From contig NW_017802380.1 of NCBI RefSeq assembly GCF_001625305.1, forward strand, positions 3,518,086-3,582,085: a DNA stretch of 64,000 nt, in the 5' to 3' direction. Position 1 is the first letter of the stretch; each line of letters begins with the position of its first letter. The notes beneath the pieces are model-generated. The model was not told the origin of the DNA and did no database searches. It saw only the letters and a list, made by a program, of their open reading frames with translations. Source of the DNA: Branchiostoma belcheri. Taxonomy: Eukaryota > Chordata > Leptocardii > Amphioxiformes > Branchiostomatidae. This document shows positions 49,301 to 57,640 of this stretch, piece by piece. A program made the translations under genes and the position numbers.

Positions 49301-52300
49301 AATCCCTGACAATGCTCCTACAAGTACCTTCAGTTTGAGTTGGTGATGGTCCCCAGTAGACTTTTCTGTTTTTTTTCTGACCTGTGTGCTTCTGTCCCCT
49401 GGGTCTGAAGTTCGACCTTGTTGCTCAGGGTGAAGGTGAGATCGTGATGACACCACGAGAGGTGCTGTACCAGGGGATGCTGCCCAGTCTGCCACAGTAC
49501 ATGGTGAGGCCAGAGCAAACAAATGTTATGAATGACATTCAGGCACATTAATTTTCCCATGACTTGGATGAAAAAAAAAACAAGACAGGAAAGGGCATGA
49601 AAATGAAGGTCTTAGAATCTGGCTGGGAGGCTGCAGGAACTAATGGGTATCTTGTTACGAATGTATATTATACTGATATAATTGTAGGAACCACAACTTA
49701 TGAATTATACAATGTACATGTATTTCTCAACAAGCCAGAATCATTGCTTTTCTAAGACACACAGTATACCTACATATTTACACTAAAATTCTCTTATTCT
49801 TAAATACGATGGTGATGTATTGAATGAACCATTGCCTATTGCTGGCTGTTGAGAGATACTTTCCTCCCACCTCTCCTCAGATCGCCCTGTTGAAGATCCT
49901 CCTAGCAGCTGCCCCCACGTCTAAAGCCAAGACAGACTCCATAAACATCTTGGCAGATGTGCTACCGGAGGAAATGCCGTAAGTCGCTGTACCCACATTA
50001 GTGGAGTTAAGTGTGTGAATAGTCTTTACTGGGTTAACCATGTTTGTACATGTATGAGTTGAACTACATGTACGGTCAAACCTGTTGTAGTGACCACCTA
50101 ATGTATATAGCCTGGCAACACATGGCAGGAAAATAGCTTGCACAACAAGTTTCCAAGCTCTAAAAGGACATTTTTGGTTACATGCTATTTAGTTGGTTTT
50201 CACTCAATTGTTTCACGATTTTGAGGGATCTGTCATGTCCCATTCAATTTAAAAGTAGATTTTCAAGTGAAAATATGTTCATCTGTCTTTAGATGTAGGA
50301 AGTTATGTCTTCACCACTTTTCGACAGGAAACATGCCCTTGGTCCACCTAACAGGTGTGGAATATCTTGATTAAACCAGTCAAGGTGACAAATAGCATCA
50401 ATTGTTGTGAAAAGAGTTGTCTTTATTACATGTCTTTCAAACTGTGCTATAATTTCAACAACATACATATTATATGGCCCAGATTATTTTTTTATGCAAA
50501 ATTTCTTTTTCACCCCTCCCCCCTCAGGATCACAGTGTTGCAGTCCATGAAACTGGGTATAGATGTGAACAGACACAAGGAGATCATAGTGAAGGCCATC
50601 TCAGCTGTACTGCTGTTGCTACTCAAACACTTCAAACTCAACCATGTCTACCAAGTAAGGAATAATTAAAAAAACACAGTAGTTCTGTACTGTATTGCCT
50701 CTGGTAATACAGTATAACACTTCAAAGTCAACCACATCTACACTGTACTTATCACACAACTGTACTGTACTTCTGCTGCTGCTCAAACACTTCAAACTCA
50801 ACCATGTCTACCAAGTAAGGAAAAAAACACTGTAGTTCTGTACTGTATTGCCTCTACTAATATAACACTTCAAACTCATCTACCAAGTATGAAAAACACT
50901 GTAGTTTATCACACAACTGTACTGTACTTCTGATGCTGCTCAAACTGCACCATGTCTACCAAGTAAGGAAGAAAAACTACATTAAGGACTTGATTATATG
51001 GATGACATCAGCACATGCATCAGTTTTCATCCAGTTCCCACAAAAAAAAGTTTGCCACCATACTGCAAATACAAAAAGAAGCTGCAGAGTGAGGAGAAAG
51101 AATGTTGCTGGTGTTGTAGAATGCCTTTCTTCTATCATAACTTTTTGCCATTTGTATGACAAGAAGGCTAAAGAAAATGAATTTCAAGCCTGAAGCAAGG
51201 TCTTCCAAAGTCAAAGAAGAAGGTGTGAAAGAACAAAAATATATGATTTATGTGTCCTGTGCATTCAGTCATTTTTCAACCTTCCTGACAACTGGAAGTT
51301 TATAATGAAGGCAATTTTTTTGCCCCAACTTTGTTTTTTCTTTCTGATGTCATACGAGTAGGAAACTTGTTACATGTTTGTACATAGCATGTTCTTATAG
51401 ACGAATGTCCTACAGTACATTTAGCCAGGTGATATTTTCACCTGTGAGCTGTGCAGCACAGAGACAAGATGAGCACACCTCCAAGACTCTAAATTAGTGC
51501 AGGTAGCAGGCTCACGTCTGAAGGAATATCCTGACATTTAGCCTGATCTCCCGGCAAACACTCCCCTCACTGCGCTCAGGTGTGAGCCTGTGCGGTCTCA
51601 TTAGGTAACCACGGCGATAAGGGCTTCATCTCCACGGCTCCCTTCCCAAACACGGTCTCGGCGGGATTGCAGGGAGAAGGCCAACGCTGGCCGGGGATTA
51701 GTACATCAAAGCGCGGGCTCATCACGCCTTCGTTATAGAAGGGCGGGGGACAATTAGACGGGATTAGCTCTTACACGCATCATCAAAGGTTTCTATCATG
51801 TAGAAGACATTAGAACTTATCAAGGAGGATGTCAATCTTCAAACAGGTTGTTGTCGCTTTGTAGGTCTCCAGATGAAAGTATGTTAACAAGTGATGAGTT
51901 CATCTTGAAAGTTCATCTGTATAGTATTACTAGGTAGAAATCATAATGATTATGAAGCAAGTTTGAACTGCAGTTTCTAACAAAAAACTTTGGTAAAGAC
52001 TGGAGTTGTATAGTCAAAATTGGGTAAGTCCAATTTTTGGTACCGTATTAGAAATTGCCGCTAAAAACAATTGGGAATTTTTAAAAGATCTTGGTTATCA
52101 CAGAATTAGTGGAATAGTTTTGACACACAGAGATACACACCCAAAACATGCTTGCTGATTGTTTGTGTAATGTGTTAAATTGTTTTCTGTTCCCCCCCCA
52201 GTTTGAGTACATGTCCCAACAGCTGCTGCAATATTACACAAAGTGTCTCTGCTACAATATTGCTGTGTGTAACATGTAATACGTTTTCTTTTCCCCCAGT

Positions 52301-54756
52301 TTGAGTACATGTCCCAACACCTGGTGTTTGCCAACTGCATCCCGCTGGTGCTGAAGTTCTTCAACCAGAACATCATGTCCTACATCGCCGCCAAGAACAC
52401 CATCGCTGTCATCGACTTCCCCAACTGTGTCATCGGCGAGCAGCCCGAACTCACCGCAGAAAGTCTGGTGAGACAATCAGCACTCCTCGTAATGTGAATC
52501 TTGAAATATTAATGGTATTCCAGACTAACTTTTAACTTAGGAGCACTCTTTTACCACATGAGAAGTGTGTGAGATCTAAACATGTACTGAAAATTGGTAA
52601 CTAGCTTTAGAAGGTTCCTAAATACAATTTCCATTATGTTGAGGGATAGATAAAATGTTTGGATGTAAATGGCCTCTTTCTTTATACCTCTTGCCGTGTC
52701 CAAGATTCTTACTTTGTCTGATGTGACTAAGTGTCCATGCCAGTGTTCTAGTCAGCATCCATCCTTCCATCCTTTGACGGAATGTTGCTGCTCATTATGG
52801 ACAAAAATTTTGCCTAATTCCTTGGTGTAGTAAGAGATTTCCATGTTTGTGTGTCCATCCCTCCACAGGAAGCAGGAGACAGTATTCAGTTCTGCTGGAG
52901 GAACCTGTTCTCCTGTATCAACCTTCTCAGGATCCTCAACAAACTCACCAAGTGGAAACACTCCAGGACTATGGTGGGTTCTCTTTACTCACATATTAGG
53001 GTTATGGTTATCTTCGTTAAAGAAAAGCATATTGTTGTCGCTTAATTTTTCCTTCTTCTCAAACAAAAAAGGTCAATGACCTGTACTAAATACTAAATTC
53101 AAAAATACTCACAGAAAATTTAAACTGTACTACTGGATACATTACAGGAATAACTTCAGGACGTTCCAAGTGACATCCACCACTCTTCTTCAGTTTTGTG
53201 ATTTGCGTAGCTCTACAAGTATCAGGTCTTGAGTGGAACTTGCCCCCCACCCCCGTGTGTGTGTTTGTGTGTGTGCAGAAGTTGGTGATGTTTAAATCCA
53301 CATCCCACAAGCCTAAACTTCAGTAATGGAGTGCTAGTGGAGCTCCACCTTACATTAAGACTTGTCTATTGATACCACCACCCCCCTCCCCCCTGTGTGT
53401 GTGTTCAGATGCTGGTGGTGTTTAAATCAGCGCCCATCCTGAAGCGAGCCCTGAAGGTGAAACAGGCCATGCTGCAGCTGTACGTGCTGAAGCTGCTGAA
53501 GGTGCAGACTAAGTACCTGGGGAGGCAGTGGAGGAAGAGCAACATGAAGACCATGTCAGCCATCTACCAGCAGGTCAGGCACAGGCTCAACGACGACTGG
53601 GCTTACGGAAACGGTGAGTATGAATTATAGACTTGTACAAAATGATTAGTACATTGGTGGACGTACTAACTACTGAGTATCTAATACCAGCTCAGAAAAG
53701 AAATCTCCTTTCATACATCTGCTAGTCCCACGCATGTGAAGTTGTGTGATACGCCATGCTGTGAATGGTTTAAGAAATGGTCATGTCTTCAAGTACCAGA
53801 GTTATCAACCAGGGATTAAGGTGTTAGAAACTTCCTAGAAGTATAGCAGAGTGGAACTTGTTGCTACTAATAGGACCACCAACAAACACTCTCAACCCCA
53901 TGATTTGCATCTCAAAGTCAAAATGTGGGAAATTGCCAAATTTTCCCCCTAGATTGTGAGCACTCTCCCCCAGGTCCAAACCTGGGCTGATGGAAAAAAT
54001 TTCAAGCTGATTAGAGTCCCGGACTGAACCCTTTCCCTTTGTGACAGACATGGACGCCCGTCCGTGGGACTTCCAGGCGGAGGAGTGCGCCCTGCGCGCC
54101 AGCGTGGACCGCTTCAACCAGCGCCGGTACGGTGAGGAGCCCAGCGGCATCGAGGCAGAGTTCCAGCACGTCGACAACAATCTGCTCAGTGTGCTTGGAC
54201 AGAAGGTATGGTTATACTGTAGTTTTTAAAATCGACTGGTATATTACATTAGGCCTAGGAAGAAAAATGTTGTGTTCCTGTTTCAGTTGTGAAAAAATTA
54301 GGGTTGGTTGGTAGGTAGGGATTATCTTTTTTTTTCTTTTTTTTAGACTTCTCTATCTCTAGTGATCCAACTTGTACAATACAGTTTAACAAAGTAAAAC
54401 TTGCATGAGGACACTTATATTTTAAATGTCAATGGTGGAAAATCGATTGTACATTTATGTTGAGATTTCACAGGCTAGCAGTTGCTGCACATATTACATC
54501 TTTGGTAATTTGGCATTGCTAATACATGTATTTTACTTACGTTTTTTGTCGTGCACCCAAAATATATTTGGTGCACCTAATTTTTTTGCACCAGATTAGA
54601 TGAATGAATTTCTACCCCTGAAGTTGTATTTAAAGCCATGATACCTGTACCGCTCTGTAGGTGGACCTCCCTGAGGAATTTAAGCTGGGTTATGAGAAGT
54701 GGCTGCAGCGGGAAGTCTTCACCACACAGATAGACTGGGACCAGCTGCTGTCCTGA
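23776..54756 (+). CDS. STRIP1: Striatin-interacting protein (STRIP1/2, FAM40), complete 21-exon gene
   Basis: Scaffold subunit of the STRIPAK complex, which joins striatins, PP2A, Mob4 and GCKIII kinases and restrains Hippo-type signalling. Coding exons: 23776-23856, 28611-28680, 32466-32540, 35578-35709, 37115-37235, 39441-39509, 40410-40516, 43368-43495, 44322-44504, 47412-47602, 48479-48544, 48698-48761, 48970-49041, 49411 (or 49429)-49503, 49881-49978, 50528-50654, 52300-52467, 52869-52973, 53409-53613, 54048-54205, 54661-54756. All junctions are GT-AG and in phase; total 802 (or 796) codons plus stop, against about 837 in human STRIP1. Landmarks: [12 protein letters not shown] and [11 protein letters not shown] near the N-terminus, [35 protein letters not shown], an acidic linker in exon 10 ([11 protein letters not shown]), [70 protein letters not shown] and [16 protein letters not shown]. 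The N1221-type N-terminal and DUF3402-type C-terminal domains are both covered. Only one copy is seen, consistent with the state before vertebrate STRIP1/STRIP2 duplication. The exon 14 acceptor is the one uncertain border. Confidence 0.95.
24760..24881. repeat. Two tandem 61-bp units
   Basis: Units 24760-24820 and 24821-24881 both start TTAGCTTTGG and end TTCCTGGTTGC, with about three differences. A recent local duplication in STRIP intron 1. Confidence 0.9.
26911..27540. repeat. Two tandem units of about 315 bp
   Basis: Units begin TGATAAAACTTGT at 26911 and 27229 (period 318) and run to CTCTGAGCCTGA. Long stretches such as CAGTAACACTTTTCTTACAC and GTAAGCCAGGGACCATGTAC are identical. Differences are scattered point changes and a few small indels. 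Confidence 0.9.
28681..32465 (+). other. STRIP intron 2
   Basis: 3.8-kb intron. It contains the element at 29037-29840. The rest is AT-rich unique-looking sequence with no exon-like segment. The intron ends in an unusually long T run directly before the acceptor of exon 3. Confidence 0.8.
29037..29840 (+). mobile_element. Non-autonomous element, ACCTCCGGG ends (variable-TIR family, copy C)
   Basis: The left end TTACCTCCGGGGAAGGAG folds with GAGGAGGT into a terminal hairpin. The right end is GCCCGGAGGTATAAAATCTC. ACCTCCGGG and CCCGGAGGT are inverted copies. The right-end context GGAGGTATNANATC is shared with copies at 37265 and 58460, whose arm sequences differ. The 153-codon ORF inside has no recognisable domain. 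The interior contains two diverged copies of a 'TTATTGTATATGTGTTT-GGGCG' phrase (29195 and 29464), suggesting internal duplication. Confidence 0.65.
32541..35577 (+). other. STRIP intron 3
   Basis: 3.0-kb AT-rich intron with a degenerate tandem repeat at 33300-34170. The sequence elsewhere shows no coding or structural signal that I can support. Confidence 0.8.
33300..34170. repeat. Degenerate tandem repeat, unit about 125-150 bp, five to six copies
   Basis: The phrase TTTTTAACTATATCATTAGG recurs at about 33348, 33498, 33628, 33750 and 33899. Each is preceded by a relative of TTGGTGCCTACTTGAAATTG and followed by GCCAGCCCAAATTTTGGAG-like sequence. Divergence between units indicates an old minisatellite. 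Confidence 0.8.
35710..37114 (+). other. STRIP intron 4
   Basis: 1.4-kb intron holding the MITE at 35850-36144. The remainder is AT-rich with no exon-like segment. Confidence 0.8.
35850..36144. mobile_element. 295-bp MITE, TTA target duplication (PIF/Harbinger-like), relative of 9020-9391
   Basis: It starts GGCCACACCTATTTGGTTTG and ends AACTTAATTCGTGTGGCC, flanked by TTA on both sides (35847-35849, 36145-36147). The ends match the 9020-9391 element more weakly than that element's own ends match each other, so this copy is older. No coding capacity. Confidence 0.75.
37265..38178 (+). mobile_element. Non-autonomous element, ACCTTCGCCAA ends (variable-TIR family, copy A)
   Basis: The left end ACCTTCGCCAAGAAGGT is a small hairpin followed by TATGTTTTCAGAGGCG and a GT microsatellite. 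The right end is TTTGGCGAAGGTATGAGATC then GTGGGACTCTAG. The interior shares long stretches with 58460-59247: GGGCCCCCTAGCGGCTT, CTTCCGGTTTTGATATCTCG and repeated AATTTGCATAATTAATGAGG modules. No ORF suggests a transposase. It lies only 30 bp inside STRIP intron 5. Confidence 0.8.
37303..37337. repeat. GT dinucleotide microsatellite
   Basis: An almost pure (TG)n run of about 16 units inside the mobile element at 37265-38178. Confidence 0.95.
39510..40409 (+). other. STRIP intron 6
   Basis: 0.9-kb intron with a small hairpin element at 40234-40308. Nothing else is supportable. Confidence 0.8.
40234..40308. mobile_element. 75-bp hairpin element, TAGCCTGG ends
   Basis: TAGCCTGGGTGGCATCCTCC plus GTAG is mirrored by CTAC plus GGAGGATGGCAACCAGGCTA around 27 bp. 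The ends are related to the element at 3983-4093. Confidence 0.8.
40651..40740. repeat. Compound GT / GTCT / GTAT microsatellite
   Basis: Runs of GTGT, CTGT and GTAT alternate over about 90 bp. ORFs reading through it are low-complexity artefacts. Confidence 0.9.
40926..41070 (+). mobile_element. Fragment of a GGCCACAC-ended element
   Basis: TAAGGCCACACTGGCTTGAT and the following TATATGAATGACATC resemble 50983 onwards (AGGACTTGATTATATGGATG), and the similarity continues through TCACCCATTTCCCGAAAA. The end motif GGCCACAC with adjacent TAA recalls the elements at 9020 and 35850. The right border is not clear. Confidence 0.5.
41360..41577. repeat. Tandem repeat, unit about 45 bp (AGCTACAAAATGTGTCATTTTC)
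   Basis: Five to six diverged units each contain TAGCTA.AAAATGTGTCATTTTC followed by a spacer with a Ca/Aa-rich run. All lie within STRIP intron 7. Confidence 0.85.
41640..42790. promoter_or_regulatory. Candidate regulatory island in STRIP intron 7
   Basis: About 1.1 kb of GC-balanced, non-repetitive DNA within AT-rich intron. It contains homeodomain-type sites (GGTAATTAATGC at 41655, ACGTAATTATG at 41873, CAAGATTAGCC at 42691), a GTGACGTCA (about 42260) and a TATAAAGG box (42741). It could be an enhancer or an alternative promoter upstream of exon 8. This is inference from composition and motifs only. Confidence 0.35.
43496..44321 (+). other. STRIP intron 8
   Basis: 0.8-kb AT-rich intron. 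The phrase TGGTACTT recurs several times between 44105 and 44200 (weak simple repeat). Nothing else is supportable. Confidence 0.75.
45100..45815. repeat. Diverged direct repeat, about 130 bp, 580 bp apart
   Basis: The 45113-45235 copy (GTTCAATCTAGCAAGTAAGT ... GGGGTTTGTGTTAATTTG) and the 45692-45815 copy (ATTCAATCTAGCAAGTTAGT ... GGGGTTTGTGTTAATTTG) match over their length with indels and both end in AAGAATGG..., TCCCAT.., ATCCACTTA. Confidence 0.75.
47276..47330. promoter_or_regulatory. Cluster of GGATTA/GATTAATT homeodomain-type sites
   Basis: CCGGATTACG (47289), GGGGATTACC (47299) and TATGATTAATTGC (47316) lie within 40 bp, 80 bp upstream of STRIP exon 10. GGATTA is bound by K50 homeodomains (Otx, Gsc, Pitx). 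Functional role is inference. Confidence 0.3.
48311..48389. repeat. About 78-bp repeat, copy 1 (STRIP intron 10)
   Basis: From AGATCTTGGTTATCACAGAA to CATGCTTGCTGATTGT this is identical, or nearly so, to 52085-52162 in intron 16 of the same gene, in the same orientation. Confidence 0.9.
49979..50527 (+). other. STRIP intron 15
   Basis: 0.55-kb intron with no recognisable element. Confidence 0.7.
50600..50972. repeat. Copies of the 3' end of STRIP exon 16 with its splice donor, downstream in intron 16
   Basis: Exon 16 ends ...CAAACTCAACCATGTCTACCAA|GTAAGG (donor 50655). Inside the intron the same string recurs with CAA|GTAAGG at 50815 and 50963 and with CAA|GTATGA at about 50888. Spacer phrases are shared (CACTGTAGTTCTGTACTGTA, TTATCACACAACTGTACTGT). 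These are tandem duplications of the exon border, giving decoy donors. Confidence 0.9.
50983..51235 (+). mobile_element. MITE-like fragment related to 40926-41070
   Basis: AAGGACTTGATTATATGGAT then GACATCAGCACATGCATCAG and TTTTCATCCAGTTCCC follow the 40926 copy closely. The far end, ATATGATTTATGTGTCC, may be an imperfect inverted copy of the start. Confidence 0.5.
51540..51790. promoter_or_regulatory. Candidate enhancer with two GGATTAG + ATCAAAG site pairs
   Basis: GGATTAG (51695) with ATCAAAG (51705), and GGATTAG (51761) with ATCAAAGG (51782), lie in a 250-bp GC-balanced island. GGATTAG suits Otx/Gsc/Pitx-type homeodomains; ATCAAAG is the TCF/LEF core. Function is inferred from motif pairing alone. 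Confidence 0.35.
52085..52162. repeat. About 78-bp repeat, copy 2 (STRIP intron 16)
   Basis: Matches 48311-48389 from AGATCTTGGTTATCACAGAA to CATGCTTGCTGATTGT. It immediately precedes the copied splice acceptor of exon 17. Confidence 0.9.
52165..52323. repeat. Tandem copy of the exon 17 splice acceptor and first 20 bases
   Basis: Two units about 98 bp apart both read a pyrimidine tract, CCCCCAG, then TTTGAGTACATGTCCCAACA. The downstream one (exon from 52300) continues as conserved STRIP coding sequence. The upstream one (from 52202) diverges after CAACAG and meets TAA after 25 codons, so its use would truncate the protein. Confidence 0.9.
53632..53850 (+). mobile_element. Decayed LINE 3'-end fragment in STRIP intron 19
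   Basis: TACAAAATGATTAGTACATT, GGTGGACGTACTAACTAC and ATACCAGCTCAGAAAAGAA match the less decayed copy at 57410-57620. Reading frame is lost. Confidence 0.65.
54249..54440. mobile_element. Repeat shared with 59504-59720 (STRIP intron 20)
   Basis: The TAGGCCTAGGAAGAAAAATG start is direct to 59507, while CTAGTGATCCAACTTGTACA and AAAACTTGCATGAGGACACT appear reverse-complemented at 59630-59695. The two copies thus differ by an internal inversion or represent different halves of an inverted-repeat element. Confidence 0.6.
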
Positions 54757-55790
54757 CTAGATGTGGAGACAGGGGCGGGAGGGGGGGCATAGGGGCATGG
54801 ACAGTGGGGGAGGGGGGCATAGGGCTGTGGCTAGGGGGGAGGGGGTATAGGGGATGGACATTGGGGAGGCCCAGGGGCATGGGGGGATGGAGGCATTGAA
54901 CAGGGGAAGAATGGACAAAAAACATGACATTTGTAATTGGGAACAGATAAAGCAACAATACAGTTGGAATGTTTGGAAAATGACAACATATTAGTGTGTT
55001 CTGCCATGTACAAGAACTGTAACAATGTAGAAATGTGTGCCACTGTCTGGATTCCCCTTTCATATTACAAACCCACTGATGTACTAGCCTCCCACACAGA
55101 CTTTCCAGTGGGCAGCATTTGTTTCTACAGGCATGGCTAGAGCAAGGGGAGGGGTGTATTGGGTGGAAAGAAAACCCCACAGATATTACAAACAAATGCT
55201 GCCTGCTAGAAAGCCTGTGGAGGAGGCTGCTGATGTTACCATCAATGCTATTACAATTCCAGTAGTGTATACATGAGCCACAAATATCAGCCAACATGTT
55301 CACACTGTATTAACCTAAACATGACAAATTGTGATATTCCTTTTCTTTAATTATAGCATCTTTGGTACGTATCTTAAGAAATCCAACAAACCAAATGGCA
55401 ATTCCTAGACCCAGTTTCAGCCAAGAAGTCTTGTGTATGCAGTGAATACAAATGCTAACTTGTAGGCAGAAGATTTGGGTACAACAATGTATTCATGCTA
55501 ATGTTAGGTCCATGTATATAAATTTGTCTGTGATATCTCTGTGAATGATGACTCAGTGTGCTTCTCCACAAATGTAGATATCTTGGATGTGTTTTTTTTA
55601 TTTCTTGTGACCACCATGGTAAGTGTATATAGAAATGTTGTCTGACCAATAATTTCTTTTTATATCATATTTATGTTTCCTTGCCTGTGCCATTGTGTCA
55701 GGTAGCAGCTTTTAAAAATGTCCAGATGTTTATAAAATGTTGGTTTCTTTTATTAAAATGAGGATTGTCAGAAGTTTCTTGTCTCATCAG
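54757..55790 (+). other. STRIP 3' UTR
   Basis: About 1 kb follows the stop codon before the repeat-rich intergenic DNA. A G-run tract lies at its start (54770-54895). An ATTAAA hexamer at 55752-55757 is the best visible polyadenylation signal. No AATAAA nearer the stop was noticed. The long minus-strand ORF here is an artefact of the G-rich tract. Confidence 0.5.
54770..54895 (+). repeat. G-run tract with repeated GGGGCATGG / GGGGCATAGG phrases
   Basis: More than ten runs of four to seven G occur within 125 bp, 14 bp after the STRIP stop. On the sense RNA this could form G-quadruplexes. Confidence 0.8.
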
Positions 55791-56128
55791 TTTGTATTTT
55801 ATGACTGGTCCAGAAAATAATCAGCCTTTGAAGATAGGTGTATAAAAAAATCCTCACATGAATTTGATTGAAAACTTATCTGTGTTGGTAAGGTTAGAAA
55901 ATTAAGATGCCATAGTTGTAAAATTTGTTACAATACAAGGAAACACTCACCATAGATTGTTTACCATTGCTATTATGTATATTTCTGTGGAAAAAAAAAC
56001 ATTGATAAACACCCAGCCATTAACCAAGTAGGTAGCTACAAAGTGATTCAATAGTCCTCTCTCGGCGATAAGTGAAGAATCCGTTAGGTGGCGTGCTTTC
56101 ACGGCAGAGAAACGTTACGAACTTTGGA

Positions 56129-56266
56129 GTAATCTCCAAGCAGATCTTTCAGTGGACGCCAAAGACAGTATCAAATTGGCCAGGCAGTATCCATTGGCCA
56201 CCCGGTGGCCAATGGACACTCCTATGGCCAATAGATACTGTCTTGCCACCGTAGAATCTGCTTAGA
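56129..56266. mobile_element. About 138-bp MITE, CTCCAAGCAGATC family
   Basis: AATCTCCAAGCAGATCTTTC at the left and GTAGAATCTGCTTAGAGA at the right are inverted ends. An inner inverted pair (GACAGTATC / GATACTGTC, and ATTGGCCAC / GTGGCCAAT) makes nearly the whole element a hairpin. Confidence 0.75.
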
Positions 56267-56514
56267 GAGTACCTGAGAGGCGAATTTCGGTGCTATTTTA
56301 TTTTGGAACGTTGGCAACGTAATATCCGCGGTGTAACTCCTGGCAAAATAAATTCTTGACAGACCGCAGGGAAAGGGCGGCGATTGGAGGGAGGACAGAA
56401 CGAGAGAACAGAATTGAAATTGAAACTTTTTGCTTCTCCGAGCAGGTCTGTGGTTAAAATTCTTTTTTTAGCACACGGGCCAAAGCACCCGTATTGGGAT
56501 ACGAGGATAGTAGA

Positions 56515-56630
56515 CTTCAAGCAGATCTTCTGGTGGCTGCAAGACATAATCAAATTGACAAGGCAGTATCATGGACAGGGAAAAAATAGCCTGACAAAAA
56601 CACGCCAAAAATAAGCCAAACCTCTGCTTG
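56515..56630. mobile_element. About 115-bp MITE, CTTCAAGCAGATC family
   Basis: ACTTCAAGCAGATCTTCTGG begins the element and ACCTCTGCTTGGACAG ends it, with the shared interior GGTGGCTGCAAGACA and CAAGGCAGTATC. Confidence 0.65.
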
Positions 56631-56828
56631 GACAGTAACCGTACATAGATAGCACGTACTACTAATAGTAAGTATTAATGATTCCTTTGAGAAAAAAAAT
56701 TGCTCAAATGAGAAACAATAATGGACGACAAATGGATCTGCCATGACAGGAAATAATTTTACAGAATGATTAATAAAAATGACTGAAATAGATTTATTAT
56801 CTAAAATACGAAATATTCGCAAAGTTGT

Positions 56829-56998
56829 AGCCTCTACCAGATTTCGGGAGCGCCTGGAAAGAGTAAAATCTAGCCAAATAGATAACATGCCAGGAGAGTT
56901 GATGAGTGGGAGTACAGTTTACCTCTCTCTTTAATTAGCGGACCAACTCCCCTGGCAATTTCTACACTTTCAAGCCGCTGAAGCCTGGTAGAGGCTAG
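56829..56998. mobile_element. 170-bp element with TAGCCTCTACCAG inverted ends
   Basis: TAGCCTCTACCAG (56829) and CTGGTAGAGGCTA (56986) are perfect 13-bp inverted ends around 144 bp of non-coding DNA. Confidence 0.7.
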
Positions 56999-57389
56999 GA
57001 AAGTTGTATAAATGTGTACAAAAGGGAAAAAAAGTTGACATTTTGGTGTATTGCATCATGCCATGCCCTCCTTTCTAGGACAATAATGTTAAATATTACA
57101 TCAAATCAAATCATTGCGTGTGTTCCTCAAACTTGAATGTGAATAGCAATCAGTTTATTGTCTGTGACTTTCAATTTCAACATTTCTCATTCTATTTTTG
57201 TGTGAGAATTAATACCTTGATCAACTTAGACAGATTGGTCGTTCCGTATATGAAATGGTGTCATGAAGAACAGAACCTGAATCGTTAACACGTCTGCCCT
57301 TGTTTTCCAGTGGAAAAATTCAGAGGTTCGATTACGTTCTATGATGTTAACCTCCTTGTGTTCACTGTTACTTTGTGGCGAAACAAAGA

Positions 57390-57640
57390 ATAAGAAAATG
57401 TCAAAAGTATGCATGATGTACAAAATGACTAATAAACTGGTGGACGTACCAACTACATGTACTAAGTACCTAACACCAGCTCAGAAAAGAACAAGAAATA
57501 GTCATGCCTTCAAGTACCGGAGTTATCAACCAAGGATTGAGGTGTTCAAAAACTCATTCTTTCCTATGCTAAAACTATCGGGAGTGGAATTCGCTGTCAC
57601 CAGATACATATCTTAAGATAGCGTTCAACACGTTTAGAGT
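57390..57640 (+). mobile_element. Non-LTR retrotransposon (LINE) reverse-transcriptase C-terminal fragment
   Basis: The plus frame reads MMYKMTNKLVDVPTT, then YLTPAQKRTRNSHAFKYRSY and FKNSFFPM. This is the pattern (MYKI.N.LV.V....YL, RTR.SH..K, F..SFFPRTI..WNSL) at the C-terminus of CR1/Jockey-type RT polyproteins. The final W-N-S-L is present (TGGAATTCGCTG) but one frame away, so the fragment is frameshifted. The rest of the element is absent. Confidence 0.75.

Larger units (their letters stand above)
50655..52299 (+). other. STRIP intron 16
   Basis: 1.6-kb intron, unusually structured. Exon-16-end copies lie at its start, then a MITE-like fragment (50983-51235), a GC-balanced island with paired GGATTAG/ATCAAAG sites (51540-51790), a repeat shared with intron 10 (52085-52162), and a copied acceptor (52165-52262). 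Confidence 0.85.

Noticed and set aside
52202..52278. Alternative or extra STRIP exon beginning at the copied acceptor
   Set aside because: After the shared first codons it diverges and stops. There is no donor that would keep frame, so it is treated as a decoy rather than a coding exon.
54719..55303. 194-codon minus-strand ORF
   Set aside because: Its Pro/Cys-rich content is the antisense of the G-run 3' UTR and the last STRIP exon.
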